Shown piece after piece: positions 45,122 to 53,670 of a DNA stretch of 64,000 nucleotides (its first letter is position 1; every line of letters starts with the position of its first letter). Below the pieces are notes generated by a model. That model saw only the letters and a program-made list of their open reading frames with translations, searched no databases and was not told the origin of the DNA. The DNA is taken from assembly GCF_051781005.1 (NCBI RefSeq), contig NZ_JBPWOA010000020.1:1-64000 (forward strand), read 5' to 3'. The stretch is from Anabaena sp051781005. Its GTDB lineage: Bacteria > Cyanobacteriota > Cyanobacteriia > Cyanobacteriales > Nostocaceae. The position numbers were made by a program, and so were the translations under genes.

Positions 45122-45262
45122 GACTAGCCTTTTCAAGGTGGTGAAATTTGGAACGAAGATTGGTTGTTTCAACCTTCAAAAAAAACCAAAATATGGGCGG
45201 AGGATTTAAGATGATCTCACGGAAATGACGTATTTCCGTTAGTCACCTTGAAAGGGCTAGTC
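45122..45262. mobile_element. 141-bp MITE-like element with 19-bp terminal repeats
   Basis: GACTAGCCTTTTCAAGGTG at 45122-45140 pairs with CACCTTGAAAGGGCTAGTC at 45244-45262 with one mismatch. TAG flanks both ends (45119-45121 and 45263-45265) and could be a 3-bp target duplication. A CGGAAAT-GACGT-ATTTCCG stem lies inside. No coding capacity. Confidence 0.7.
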
Positions 45263-45367
45263 TAGATATTTATCTACTAGTGCGCCATTTTCAATGAGAA
45301 CAATTTTAATCCAGGATTTTCGGCAAAGCTAATCTTGTTGGGATCAATTCTACTGCTAGGCGATCGC

Positions 45368-46411
45368 TTAATAACTACAAGGAATTGTGCCACGACGAAT
45401 CGCATAACCGCTGGTTTCGGAATCATCCGCCCAGAAGAACTGCTTTTCATTGTTGACGCATTCGGAATTAGGCTTCATGGCAATACCTTCGTTGTTATTG
45501 TTGCCCAACGAACTTGGTTTATTGTAAGCCTTGCGGATGATGAATTTGCCTTTTGTTGCCGAGCCAACAGTAGTGTCAATAGACAGCAGGTTTGAGCGAT
45601 TGCTGCAATTATTATCACAATATGCCCACAAAGTATTATTATCGCGGTCGAAGGACAAATCCATTATCTGCGTATTACCACTGGCAATGGTAGCGATCTT
45701 TTTGGAGGTGGAGTCAGAATTGAGTACAAAAGCGTAAATTTTGCCATCATTTTCCAGTCCAACGAAAAACACTCCAGTACCATGCAAGGGATAATTAGCT
45801 GGGTTGTAGGCAAAACCGACACTTTCGTCTATGAATCCATTAGCGGTTAAATAACTGTCAGGAACCCAGGCGATCGCTTCTAAGCCCAAGTTACTACCGC
45901 TGACTTTTGGCAATTGACTGGTTAAATTCCATTCTTTGAGAGCATTCAGTGTGGTAGCACTATTACTGGTATCATAACTTAGTACGCTAAAGCGATTTGA
46001 GCCGCTGCCGTCGCGCTCAGTAGAGACGTAGATGGTTGATGAACTAAGCTCGGCTTTGGTGACACCTTCTGCATCTGGCGCACCAGTGCCATTAGGGTAT
46101 TTCAAAGTTTTTCCAGAACTCCAACCATTGGCAGTATTCTTAACGAAATTGCTACCGTTCCACACCATGTTATAGAGTTTTGATGGTGAATTTTGCACCG
46201 CCCACAGTACAGCAGGTTGAGATCCAGCCGCAGGATCATAGAATAAACCACTGAGATTACCCCCGAATTGACTGCCAGTATCAGCAGTAACTACGGTTGT
46301 TGTGGTAGGCCATGAGATATAGGCAGCGATCGCTTTCGCACTCAATAAACTGATACCGCATACTAAACACAGTCTTGCGGTTTTGGAAGAAAATATTGCT
46401 TTGTATTTCAT
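45368..46411 (-). CDS. Exported beta-propeller-like (phytase/esterase-like) protein
   Basis: This 347-residue protein has a clear signal peptide (ARLCLVCGISLLSAKAIAAY). The mature part has repeated blade-like patterns (GLFYDPAAGSQPAVLWAVQ, LEAIAWVPDSYL, IMDLSFDRDNNTLWAYCDNN). These resemble the esterase-like/phytase-like propeller proteins of bacteria. I see no decisive catalytic motif, so a hydrolase role is a suggestion from fold pattern and from neighbours (EndoU-type nuclease and PhoX-type phosphatase). It is divergent from the EndoU gene. Confidence 0.5.
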   Translation of the reverse strand: MKYKAIFSSKTARLCLVCGISLLSAKAIAAYISWPTTTTVVTADTGSQFGGNLSGLFYDPAAGSQPAVLWAVQNSPSKLYNMVWNGSNFVKNTANGWSSGKTLKYPNGTGAPDAEGVTKAELSSSTIYVSTERDGSGSNRFSVLSYDTSNSATTLNALKEWNLTSQLPKVSGSNLGLEAIAWVPDSYLTANGFIDESVGFAYNPANYPLHGTGVFFVGLENDGKIYAFVLNSDSTSKKIATIASGNTQIMDLSFDRDNNTLWAYCDNNCSNRSNLLSIDTTVGSATKGKFIIRKAYNKPSSLGNNNNEGIAMKPNSECVNNEKQFFWADDSETSGYAIRRGTIPCSY

Positions 46412-46956
46412 TGTTTGGTACTTAGTGAGAATAATTCATGATTAAAATCCACACGCCATCTAATTTTCGGTGCGTAGGCTGTTTGGCTGACGTGGTATCA
46501 CAAAAGTGTTTCCCAGTAGCTATGATCTTGCTTTCGTTCAACTGGGAATCAAAAAAATAATTTCCTAATTGTGAAATCCAGATATGTGGAAAATCCTAAT
46601 GTTTTATTATTAACAGCATATTAGCAATATATTAAAATCTTGATAAGAGTAAGTCAGCAAATAGTTAGCCTTCCAAAATAAGTAACTTTGAAAACATTCT
46701 CCATACATGAATTGCAGAGATTCAAGTGAAAACTATACAGCTTAGGCATCAATGCTTCTATCTCATTACCTGCGAAAAATCGGTGATTTAGGATAAGAGA
46801 AGTTTAAGTAAGATAAGGGAAGTTTAAGTCTAGAAATTAACTTCAGTCCTTAGTGAAAATATTGACTTAATATAAAAAAATATGATAGGAACAATTGGTG
46901 TGAAGAATCATTTTCTTTACATTTTGAGAGAATACTGTCTATAAAATCGGATTATC
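46412..46956. promoter_or_regulatory. Divergent promoter region with a 20-bp direct repeat
   Basis: This 545-bp region separates two divergent genes for exported proteins. At 46792-46830 a 20-bp unit, GATAAG-R-GAAGTTTAAGT-M, occurs twice in tandem (units beginning 46792 and 46812). The TTTAAGT core is loosely like half of a cyanobacterial PHO box, but the 20-bp period does not fit the 11-bp phasing of such boxes. No gene is seen. Confidence 0.45.
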
Positions 46957-48258
46957 ATGTTGCACCTATCAACTAAATCTAGATTGGCCTCTTCATTAAA
47001 AATAGTAGGCGGAGCAGTCTTTTTACTGACCATTTTCACCTTTAAGTCTAGTGCAGCAACCATTACCGAAGGATTTGAAACTGGGACTAAAGGAGCTTAT
47101 GCTGTAGGTGATGTCACCCTCAGCACAGGAGTTTGGACATTAAATGATGCCTTAATTGCCAATGGTAGCGATGCCAATGACAGAAGAAGCGGCGCTCAGT
47201 CTTCTAGAGTTCGCAGCACTGGTGCGATCGCTATGAAATTTGATCGGAGTACAGGTGCTGGCACAGTTACCGTTAAACACGCCTTATATGGAACGGATAC
47301 TAGCAGCAGTTGGCAGTTACAATGTTCAACTAATAGCGGTAGTACCTGGACACAAATAGGCTCACAAGTCACTACCAGTTCAACAACACTTTCTACAGCT
47401 ACATTTACACCCAATATTTCTGGAACAGTCCGCTGTCAAGTCAAAAAAACCAGCGGTGGTACTAGCAACAGAATCAATATTGATGATATCGTCATCACCG
47501 ATTATGGTACTTCTGGTGGTGGTACTACTCCACCTGCGGGTTCAGTTCCATTTTTTGATAGCATTAACAACCCTGTTTCTGGATTAGCTTTTGGTAGCCC
47601 AGCCGATGTTACACCTGTAGCCCCAACTCTCAACAATTTTGATAACGCAGTTAATAACCTTTGCGGCGCACCAGGTACAGTAGTTAGTCGTTCTAGCTTT
47701 CAAACATTAATGAATAATAATCCCACCGTATTGGCTAGTATTAAGTCTTACGTAGGAGGATTTCTAGTAGCTGGACGTACCACAGATTCCCTGTTTTTAA
47801 GCGATTTAACTGATGTTTGGTTTAATGCTGTAGGTTTTGATCATGTATTATGTGGCGAACCTGTACAAGGTGGTTCTATTGGCGGGCTACATTTTGTTGG
47901 TCGCTATGTACAACTCCAAAACGATGGTTTAGCTGGTAGAAAAGCTAGTAACTCCTTCAATGAAGAAGTTGTTCCTGGGGCTATTTACACAGTAGGTGCG
48001 ATCATTAAGGTAGGTACTGGAACTGCTCAATCTAACATTAAGGGTTATGGTTATACCCTCAATGCCGAAGACATTTTGAAAATTGGTGCTTTGGCATACA
48101 AAAAGAATCCTAATACCACTAGCACTAACCAAGCTTGCAGTTGGACTACCACAGATGATGGCAAAACCTTCCAATCAGTATTTGTGAGAAGAAGTGGCGG
48201 TATTCGCACCTTCTATCCAGATGCGACTCCTAGCGGTAATCCTGCCTGTACACCATAA
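46957..48258 (+). CDS. Secreted EndoU-type nuclease with N-terminal beta-sandwich
   Basis: This 433-residue protein has a signal peptide (IVGGAVFLLTIFTFKSSAA). Residues ~35-190 form a Ser/Thr/Gly-rich beta-sandwich-like domain (GFETGTKGAYAVGDVTL ... INIDDIVITDY), as found on secreted bacterial nucleases. The C-terminal half matches bacterial EndoU: GFDHVLCGE with H296, then GGLHFVGRYVQLQ with H312 and downstream basic residues. EndoU enzymes cut RNA at uridylates; some act as toxins. No immunity gene is adjacent and a signal peptide is present, so extracellular nutrient release or competition are both possible. Confidence 0.7.
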   Translation: MLHLSTKSRLASSLKIVGGAVFLLTIFTFKSSAATITEGFETGTKGAYAVGDVTLSTGVWTLNDALIANGSDANDRRSGAQSSRVRSTGAIAMKFDRSTGAGTVTVKHALYGTDTSSSWQLQCSTNSGSTWTQIGSQVTTSSTTLSTATFTPNISGTVRCQVKKTSGGTSNRINIDDIVITDYGTSGGGTTPPAGSVPFFDSINNPVSGLAFGSPADVTPVAPTLNNFDNAVNNLCGAPGTVVSRSSFQTLMNNNPTVLASIKSYVGGFLVAGRTTDSLFLSDLTDVWFNAVGFDHVLCGEPVQGGSIGGLHFVGRYVQLQNDGLAGRKASNSFNEEVVPGAIYTVGAIIKVGTGTAQSNIKGYGYTLNAEDILKIGALAYKKNPNTTSTNQACSWTTTDDGKTFQSVFVRRSGGIRTFYPDATPSGNPACTP

Positions 48259-48300
48259 AAAAAGCCCACTTCGGGTATCAGGCATCTTGAAAAAATAATG

Positions 48301-48332
48301 TTGTAGAGACGTTCCAGGGAAGGTCTCTACAA
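48301..48332. terminator. Hairpin between convergent EndoU and PhoX genes
   Basis: TTGTAGAGAC at 48301-48310 is perfectly complementary to GTCTCTACAA at 48323-48332, with a 12-nt loop. The location between convergent genes suggests a bidirectional terminator. The sequence belongs to the same repeat family as 32228-32253. Confidence 0.5.
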
Positions 48333-48352
48333 AACAAAAACAAGACTTAGAT

Positions 48353-49606
48353 TTACCAGGGACCCCAAATAGCAAAAGTTATTCCTGGAGTTTGCATATT
48401 CACAAACATGGTTTGACCATTGGGGGAGAAGCAAACCCCAGCGAATTCAGATGTATTGAGGGCATTTTTCCCAAACTTATACAAACTACCACTGGGAGTA
48501 ATACCCAGAATATAATCTGTTCCATCGCCATCTTCACAGAGGAAAATGTCTCGGCCTGGGAAAACAACAATATTGTCTGGATTGTCTAATACACCAGAAT
48601 TATTAGGCTCAATATAAAGCTCAACTGTATTATTAGTAGGTGAATAACGCCATATCTGACCATCTGCTGTACTACCGCCACTCTTGCAGGTGAAGTAGAC
48701 ATAACCACCACCATAAAAGATGCCTTCTCCACCGGAAAATCTCGCAGCACCACTGTTAAATCCTGCTGTTCTGACGGTATCGGTGCTAGGATCAGGATTG
48801 GTAATCTGTACCCAATCCACTGCTCTAGGGGTGTTTTTTGGGAACCCCGTAGCTGTATTGATTCCAGAAGACCCTATAACCCTTAAGGCATATAGCGTAC
48901 CGCCAGCGCTCAGGTTGTTGATGTTGGTGGGAATAAAGCGGTAAAAAAGTCCATCTGTCCGGTCTTCTGTCATGTAGATATACCCGGTGCTGGGGTCTAC
49001 AGCAGCAGCTTCATGATTAAAACGCCCCATAGCAGTTAATGGAACGGGGGTGACAAAAGTATTTGCACTACTGGGAACTTCAAACACATAACCATGCTTC
49101 TTGCCGTTATTGGTTTCAAAGGTTTCTTCACAGGTTAACCAAGAGCCTGAAGGTGTGGGACCACCAGCACAATTGCGAACAGTTCCGGCCAAAACTCCCC
49201 GATGTGATACCAAGTTGCGGGAAGAATTAACGACCAATTTAGTACAACCACCTCTTCCATTTGAGTTGTACTTGCTGCCAGTAGGAGCGCCCACACCTGT
49301 GCCAGAAGTACCGAGTTCGTGGTTGCGAATGAGAACTGTATCGCTACCAGAAGCAAAGGCAGCCATACCATCATGGCCACCGGGTACTGCGTAACCATCA
49401 GTCATGGTTTGCCCTGTTTCCGACAGTCTTTTGTACTGGAATCCAGATGGTAAATCTAATACTCCTAATGGATCAGTTATTAAACTACCATAGGGACCAG
49501 CTGCGATCGCTCGTTTAGCATAGAATGCTTGTAAAGGAGATAGAAGGACAGCACCGGCGGTGGATGCCCCTGCCATAGTAAAAAACTTACGTCTTGATAG
49601 ATTCAA
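48353..49606 (-). CDS. PhoX-type (DUF839) alkaline phosphatase, Tat-exported
   Basis: I choose the TTG start at 49606 because AGGAAG lies 6 bp upstream and it gives MNLSRRKFFTMAGAST, a standard twin-arginine signal; a TTG at 49663 is possible but adds 19 atypical residues. This leaves 417 residues. PhoX-family features include VLIRNHELG, SWLTCEETFETNNGKKHGYV, GRFNHEAAAVDPSTGYIYMT, FSGGEGIFYGGGYVYF and LDNPDNIVVFPG. These match the Ca/Fe-dependent PhoX phosphomonoesterases used by cyanobacteria when phosphate is scarce. A PHO-box-like element is upstream. Confidence 0.85.
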   Translation of the reverse strand: MNLSRRKFFTMAGASTAGAVLLSPLQAFYAKRAIAAGPYGSLITDPLGVLDLPSGFQYKRLSETGQTMTDGYAVPGGHDGMAAFASGSDTVLIRNHELGTSGTGVGAPTGSKYNSNGRGGCTKLVVNSSRNLVSHRGVLAGTVRNCAGGPTPSGSWLTCEETFETNNGKKHGYVFEVPSSANTFVTPVPLTAMGRFNHEAAAVDPSTGYIYMTEDRTDGLFYRFIPTNINNLSAGGTLYALRVIGSSGINTATGFPKNTPRAVDWVQITNPDPSTDTVRTAGFNSGAARFSGGEGIFYGGGYVYFTCKSGGSTADGQIWRYSPTNNTVELYIEPNNSGVLDNPDNIVVFPGRDIFLCEDGDGTDYILGITPSGSLYKFGKNALNTSEFAGVCFSPNGQTMFVNMQTPGITFAIWGPW

Positions 49607-49688
49607 GGTATACTTCCTAATGTTTTGGACGGGGTTTATTTTGTTGCAAATAACTAGCCTCAATTATCTAGTAGGAATAGGCTTTTTT

Positions 49689-49729
49689 AAGTTAATAAGA
49701 AGTTAAAAAAGATTGTTAAAAACATTAAG
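49689..49729 (-). promoter_or_regulatory. PHO-box-like direct repeats upstream of phoX-like gene
   Basis: Read on the minus strand, 8-mers ATTAACTT (49689-49696), TTTAACTT (49700-49707) and CTTAATGT (49722-49729) are phased at 11, then 22 bp, with a degenerate unit between. The reported cyanobacterial PHO box is tandem PyTTAAPyPyT/A octamers spaced by 3 nt. One unit here matches fully and two have one mismatch. It lies 83-123 bp upstream of the chosen start. Confidence 0.5.
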
Positions 49730-49756
49730 ATAATGCAGAAACCGAAAAGTTTTATA

Positions 49757-50275
49757 TTAGTTCTTTTGGGCAGGTAAAATAGTACCAAAGTTATTTTGTA
49801 TCTGTGTAATGTTGCAAATAATGTCAGGGTTCATATCTTTTTGTATAGCTTGTACTCGTGCATTAATACAAGTATTAATAATTTGAGAATATGTTCGTAT
49901 TGCCTCACGTTGCTTTTCATTTTCTTGTCTAATTATTTCACGTTGCTTTTCACTGTCTTGTCTAATCAACTCCCGTTTACTTTCACTTTCTTGTCTGATT
50001 TTTTCCAGTTCACTTTGATTAGTACAAGGATTTGTGTTTAATGTAGTTATGATTTGCCAAGCATGACTATTAGTATTAGTATTACTAAGAATATCTTCAT
50101 TATTTTTGTTTCCATAATAATATCCGCCAGAAAGAGACAACCCGCACTGACTAGCATTATTAAAAATAATATCTGAAAAAGTTTGAGCCGACGCATTCCC
50201 AGAAGATGCAATTCTAGCTAGGAGGGATATTGTTAACCATAACTTGCAACCCCAAAGCCACCAGTTAGTTTTCAT
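49757..50275 (-). CDS. Exported coiled-coil protein, unrecognised
   Basis: Starting from the Met at 50275 (MKTNWWLWGCKLWLTISLLA), this protein has a good signal peptide ending near GNASAQ and 172 residues in all; upstream starts (50305, 50350) are possible. The middle contains four near-repeats of an 11-residue unit of the type EKQREIIRQEN, forming a charged coiled coil. Conserved-looking cysteines lie on both sides (NPCTNQ, INTCINAR, DIICNI). No family is recognised. It lies upstream of the phoX-like gene in the same direction. Confidence 0.6.
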   Translation of the reverse strand: MKTNWWLWGCKLWLTISLLARIASSGNASAQTFSDIIFNNASQCGLSLSGGYYYGNKNNEDILSNTNTNSHAWQIITTLNTNPCTNQSELEKIRQESESKRELIRQDSEKQREIIRQENEKQREAIRTYSQIINTCINARVQAIQKDMNPDIICNITQIQNNFGTILPAQKN

Positions 50276-50513
50276 CTGAGGATTTGCTTCTCTCAATGCC
50301 CCCATAATTAAGTTTGAAGATGATAGTATTTGATTAGAGAAAAAATACAAGTGATAGCATACAGCGCTCCGTAGGAATGGCTATATGAATAACACTATTA
50401 ACATATTAAAATAAGCCGTCGGTAGCTTATTTATTAGGTTATATTTTCCTACCTACTTCAGTATAATAACTAATGCTGTTACCTCCACAGGTTAAATTTT
50501 TATTATTCTTAGA

Positions 50514-51107
50514 TTAATGAATTGTTTGATTGCAGAAATTAGGTTCATTTCCAGATTTCCATTTAATATTGCAACCCACACTTGGCTTTTGTTCACTTGG
50601 AACTGGTTGATCAGCCAAAACTGCTTCAATAGCTGCTCGTAAATCTGCACCTGTTACCGGTTTATTGTTACTGGGACGACTATCATCTAATTGTCCCCGA
50701 TAAACTAGTTTATTCTCACTATCAAATAGAAAAAAATCTGGTGTACAAGCTGCTGTATAAGCTTTTGCGGTTGCTTGGGTTTCGTCGTAGCAGAATGGAA
50801 ACTTAAATCCCAGTTCGGTAGCCATTGCTTTCAATGATTCTGGTGCATCATTGGGATAGTTTTGAGCATCATTGGCACTAATAGCAACAATACCTAAGTT
50901 ACTGTTGAAGTAATCTTTTCCTAATTGCGCCAACTCTTTTTGTATATGCTTTACAAATGGACAATGCTGACAAATAAACATGACTAGCAATGCTTTTTTG
51001 TTGGCAAAATTAGTAAGTGAAATTGTTTCCCCAGATACTACTTCGGGTAGATTAAAATCTGGTGCTTTAGTTCCTAGTTGTAACATTGTTGAAGCAGTTA
51101 AAACCAT
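50514..51107 (-). CDS. Thioredoxin-like/AhpC-TSA family redoxin
   Basis: This 197-residue soluble protein starts near the peroxiredoxin pattern LGTKAPDFNLPEVVSG. It has a CxxC centre, FICQHCPFVKH (C46, C49), rather than a peroxiredoxin TxxC. The cis-proline region AACTPDFFLFDSENKLVYRG fits the family. The C-terminus adds two further cysteines (GCNIKW, NFCNQ). A general thiol-disulfide role is likely; the partner is unknown. Confidence 0.85.
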   Translation of the reverse strand: MVLTASTMLQLGTKAPDFNLPEVVSGETISLTNFANKKALLVMFICQHCPFVKHIQKELAQLGKDYFNSNLGIVAISANDAQNYPNDAPESLKAMATELGFKFPFCYDETQATAKAYTAACTPDFFLFDSENKLVYRGQLDDSRPSNNKPVTGADLRAAIEAVLADQPVPSEQKPSVGCNIKWKSGNEPNFCNQTIH

Positions 51108-51243
51108 AGATCCCCCCTTGCTGAATGTTTACAACATAGCATTAAATTTTTCCCAAAATTCCCAAAATTCCCAAAATTAAAGACGGAAATTTTCCCGTCT
51201 CTCTTAGTTTATAAATTCTTATGTAAGTAATTTACACTTATTT

Positions 51244-51459
51244 TTACAGGCTGGACAAAAGACCGAAAACACCATGTCCTGTGAATACTTCTAATGCTAT
51301 CAAAGATATAAAACCAATCATTGCTAATCGACCATTGAGTAGTTCTGAATATTTGGTAAATCCTGTTCTATTGCCCTGCTGGTCTATGTATACCTTTGGT
51401 TCAACTGCAAAGTTGTTCATTTTGCCTTGGTCATCTTTAATAGAACCGCTTGTACGCAT
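51244..51459 (-). CDS. High-light-inducible (Hli/Scp) chlorophyll-binding protein
   Basis: This 71-residue protein has one membrane helix carrying the CAB signature ELLNGRLAMIGFISLIALE. The Glu and Asn are chlorophyll ligands and the helix dimerises. The N-terminal ~35 residues are soluble and polar. Hli proteins photoprotect newly made chlorophyll-binding proteins and often respond to high light. The same motif is fused to ferrochelatase at 3105. Confidence 0.93.
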   Translation of the reverse strand: MRTSGSIKDDQGKMNNFAVEPKVYIDQQGNRTGFTKYSELLNGRLAMIGFISLIALEVFTGHGVFGLLSSL

Positions 51460-51492
51460 TAGTTTATTTTCCTGATTTCTTTTATATTAATA

Positions 51493-51521
51493 AATGTAAC
51501 ATTAAAGTTAATATTTGTAAA
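51493..51521 (-). promoter_or_regulatory. HLR1-like half-sites upstream of hli
   Basis: On the minus strand, TTTACAAA (51514-51521) and GTTACATT (51493-51500) each match the reported HLR1 half-site (G/T)TTACA(T/A)(T/A). The spacing (13 bp) is larger than the canonical 2 bp. They lie 35-62 bp upstream of the start. This is weak evidence for control by an RpaB-type regulator. Confidence 0.3.
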
Positions 51522-51545
51522 GTATTTTCATCTGGGAGAGATGAT

Positions 51546-53426
51546 TTAGATTTTGAGGATGATGCGATCGCGTCCTTGGTTTTTTGCCTCATAAAGTGCC
51601 TGATCTGCGGTAATCACGATTTCTTCAGGTCGATTTTCCGCTATGGGAATACAGGTAGCAATACCAATGCTTAAGGTTACATGGTCACATACCCGTGAAC
51701 GTGGATGGGGAATATTGACTTGGTGGATGTGTTCCCGAATCGAGTTAGCAATATGAAATGCTCCCTCAGCAGTAGTTTCGGGGAGAAGAATTGCAAACTC
51801 TTCCCCACCATACCGAGCTACTAAATCATTGGGACGCTGAACGTTAATCTTCAGTATCTGAGCGATTTGAATTAAACAACTGTCTCCCTTTGGATGTCCA
51901 TAGGCATCGTTATAAGCTTTAAACTCATCAGCATCACAGATAAGTAGAGAAAGTGGCTGTTGAGTGCGAATACAGCGTTGCCATTCTTTAAATAATACTT
52001 CATCAAAATGACGACGGTTAGCAATTTGTGTCAATCCATCTAAACGAACTTGTTGCTGGAGTTGGAGTTCTAGCTGTTTGCGATCGCTAATTTCCGTAAC
52101 AACTACTCCCACAGCAAAGGGAATATTATCTGCATCCAGGATGGGGAAATATGAAGCTAACCAAGTTCTAGACATACCTGCTTGGTTATGAAATTTAAAA
52201 CTTATTTCTTGATTTCGCAAAGGTTTTCCCGTGGCAATCACCTGCTGACAAACATATTCTATATCTGGAGATAGTTGCGGTAATATTTCTTGAATTTTCT
52301 TACCCAGGTGATCAGCAACCGATATCCCGTTAATTTCTGCGATTATTTCATTAACCCGAATATACCTAAGTTCCTGATCCAAAATACACATCCCAATTGA
52401 GGCAGATGAAAAAAAGCCATTAAGTTGGGACTCACTCTGTTGCAATGCTGCTGTTCGTTCTTTGATCTTGATTTCTTGTGTAGCTAAGGTCTGGTTCAGA
52501 GATAACTCAGCTACTTGTCGTTCATCAATCACGGCTGAAAGCAAAAGTGCAGTAAGTGAAAAGACACCTGTAAAGGATTGTAAAAGCATAAACGATTGAT
52601 AGGGTTCGTCTTTCACAAACGGGCCATACCCTTGTGAAGTAGCAAAAATAGCGATCGCAGAAACCAAGGTCACAAAAATACTGGAAACAAAATTACCGAG
52701 ACGAAAAACAGACCATATCAAAATAGGGAGCAAAGTGTATTCCAAATTATATCCGCCCATAAATGTGAGCCAGTTTACACTTAGAATAATACTCAATACT
52801 AATAGTGTCTCCCCTCTACGGTAGTAGTATTCTTTTTTATGTAAATAGGTTTTCCATAAGAGTAACGATGGCGTGAATATCAGGTGAGCTAAAGCGCTTG
52901 TTAACCACCATATTAACCAGCAAATACCATAACTGTTCCAAGGAATAGTTCCCATCAAACATGATGCTGTAATTCCCATAGTCGCTGATATAATTGGTGA
53001 AACAACAGCACCCAGAATAAACACAAAGATCGTATTGACCTGATTAAATATATTTCCATGAGGAGCAAACTTTTTAATTATATAAGTGGCGAATAAAGGT
53101 TGTAGACAATTACCACAAGCACAGATAAGATTCAGTAAAATAAAATTTAAAATTGATAAAGGCGGTGTTAAACTCAATAAATTTTTAGAAAGACCAAGTA
53201 TAGAACCCAGAATAATTCCTGGAAATACCCGCTTGCCTAATAAGAATACTGCTGCCAAAGTCATTGCTGAAGGAAACCAAACAGACGCAACTTTTCCTGG
53301 CAAAGAAGTAAATTCTAAGCTAATTATAACACAAATACTGTAGGCTATTGCTATTAATAAGTTGAGAATAATCAGCTTTTTATCTGTAGGTTTAAATAAC
53401 CAATTTGTTCTTTTGATTTGCCACAT
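51546..53426 (-). CDS. MASE1-PAS-GGDEF diguanylate cyclase
   Basis: In this 626-residue protein, residues ~15-310 form a MASE1 membrane sensor with about eight helices (TSLPGKVASVWFPSAMTLAA). A coiled coil and a PAS domain (GFFSSASIGMCILDQELRYI ... VVTEISDRKQLE) follow, then GGDEF. The active-site loop is RYGGEEFAIL, a catalytically competent variant. RPND five residues upstream is the inhibitory I-site. It should make cyclic di-GMP in response to an unknown membrane signal. No EAL domain is present. Confidence 0.93.
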   Translation of the reverse strand: MWQIKRTNWLFKPTDKKLIILNLLIAIAYSICVIISLEFTSLPGKVASVWFPSAMTLAAVFLLGKRVFPGIILGSILGLSKNLLSLTPPLSILNFILLNLICACGNCLQPLFATYIIKKFAPHGNIFNQVNTIFVFILGAVVSPIISATMGITASCLMGTIPWNSYGICWLIWWLTSALAHLIFTPSLLLWKTYLHKKEYYYRRGETLLVLSIILSVNWLTFMGGYNLEYTLLPILIWSVFRLGNFVSSIFVTLVSAIAIFATSQGYGPFVKDEPYQSFMLLQSFTGVFSLTALLLSAVIDERQVAELSLNQTLATQEIKIKERTAALQQSESQLNGFFSSASIGMCILDQELRYIRVNEIIAEINGISVADHLGKKIQEILPQLSPDIEYVCQQVIATGKPLRNQEISFKFHNQAGMSRTWLASYFPILDADNIPFAVGVVVTEISDRKQLELQLQQQVRLDGLTQIANRRHFDEVLFKEWQRCIRTQQPLSLLICDADEFKAYNDAYGHPKGDSCLIQIAQILKINVQRPNDLVARYGGEEFAILLPETTAEGAFHIANSIREHIHQVNIPHPRSRVCDHVTLSIGIATCIPIAENRPEEIVITADQALYEAKNQGRDRIILKI

Positions 53427-53670
53427 AGTTTTAATTCATTAAAATTAATGACATTCCCGAAAAAATTGCCCTATTAATATGAATTGAAATTAGTTTACAT
53501 TAATGCGGATTATAACATAATCAAATCTTTATGTATCTGTGTAAAAAGCCTTATTTTTATCGAAATTCCAGGTAATTGATTGTTTTTCCCGCAAATTAAG
53601 ATTTGTGAAAATAAAAATATATTATCCTATGATCTTCGCTACAATGGTAAAATTTGACTTTTAGCCAATC

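Noticed and set aside
46792..46830. PHO box upstream of the EndoU-type gene
   Set aside because: The TTTAAGT cores repeat every 20 bp, not 11 bp, and only one octamer approaches the consensus. It is kept as an unexplained direct repeat.
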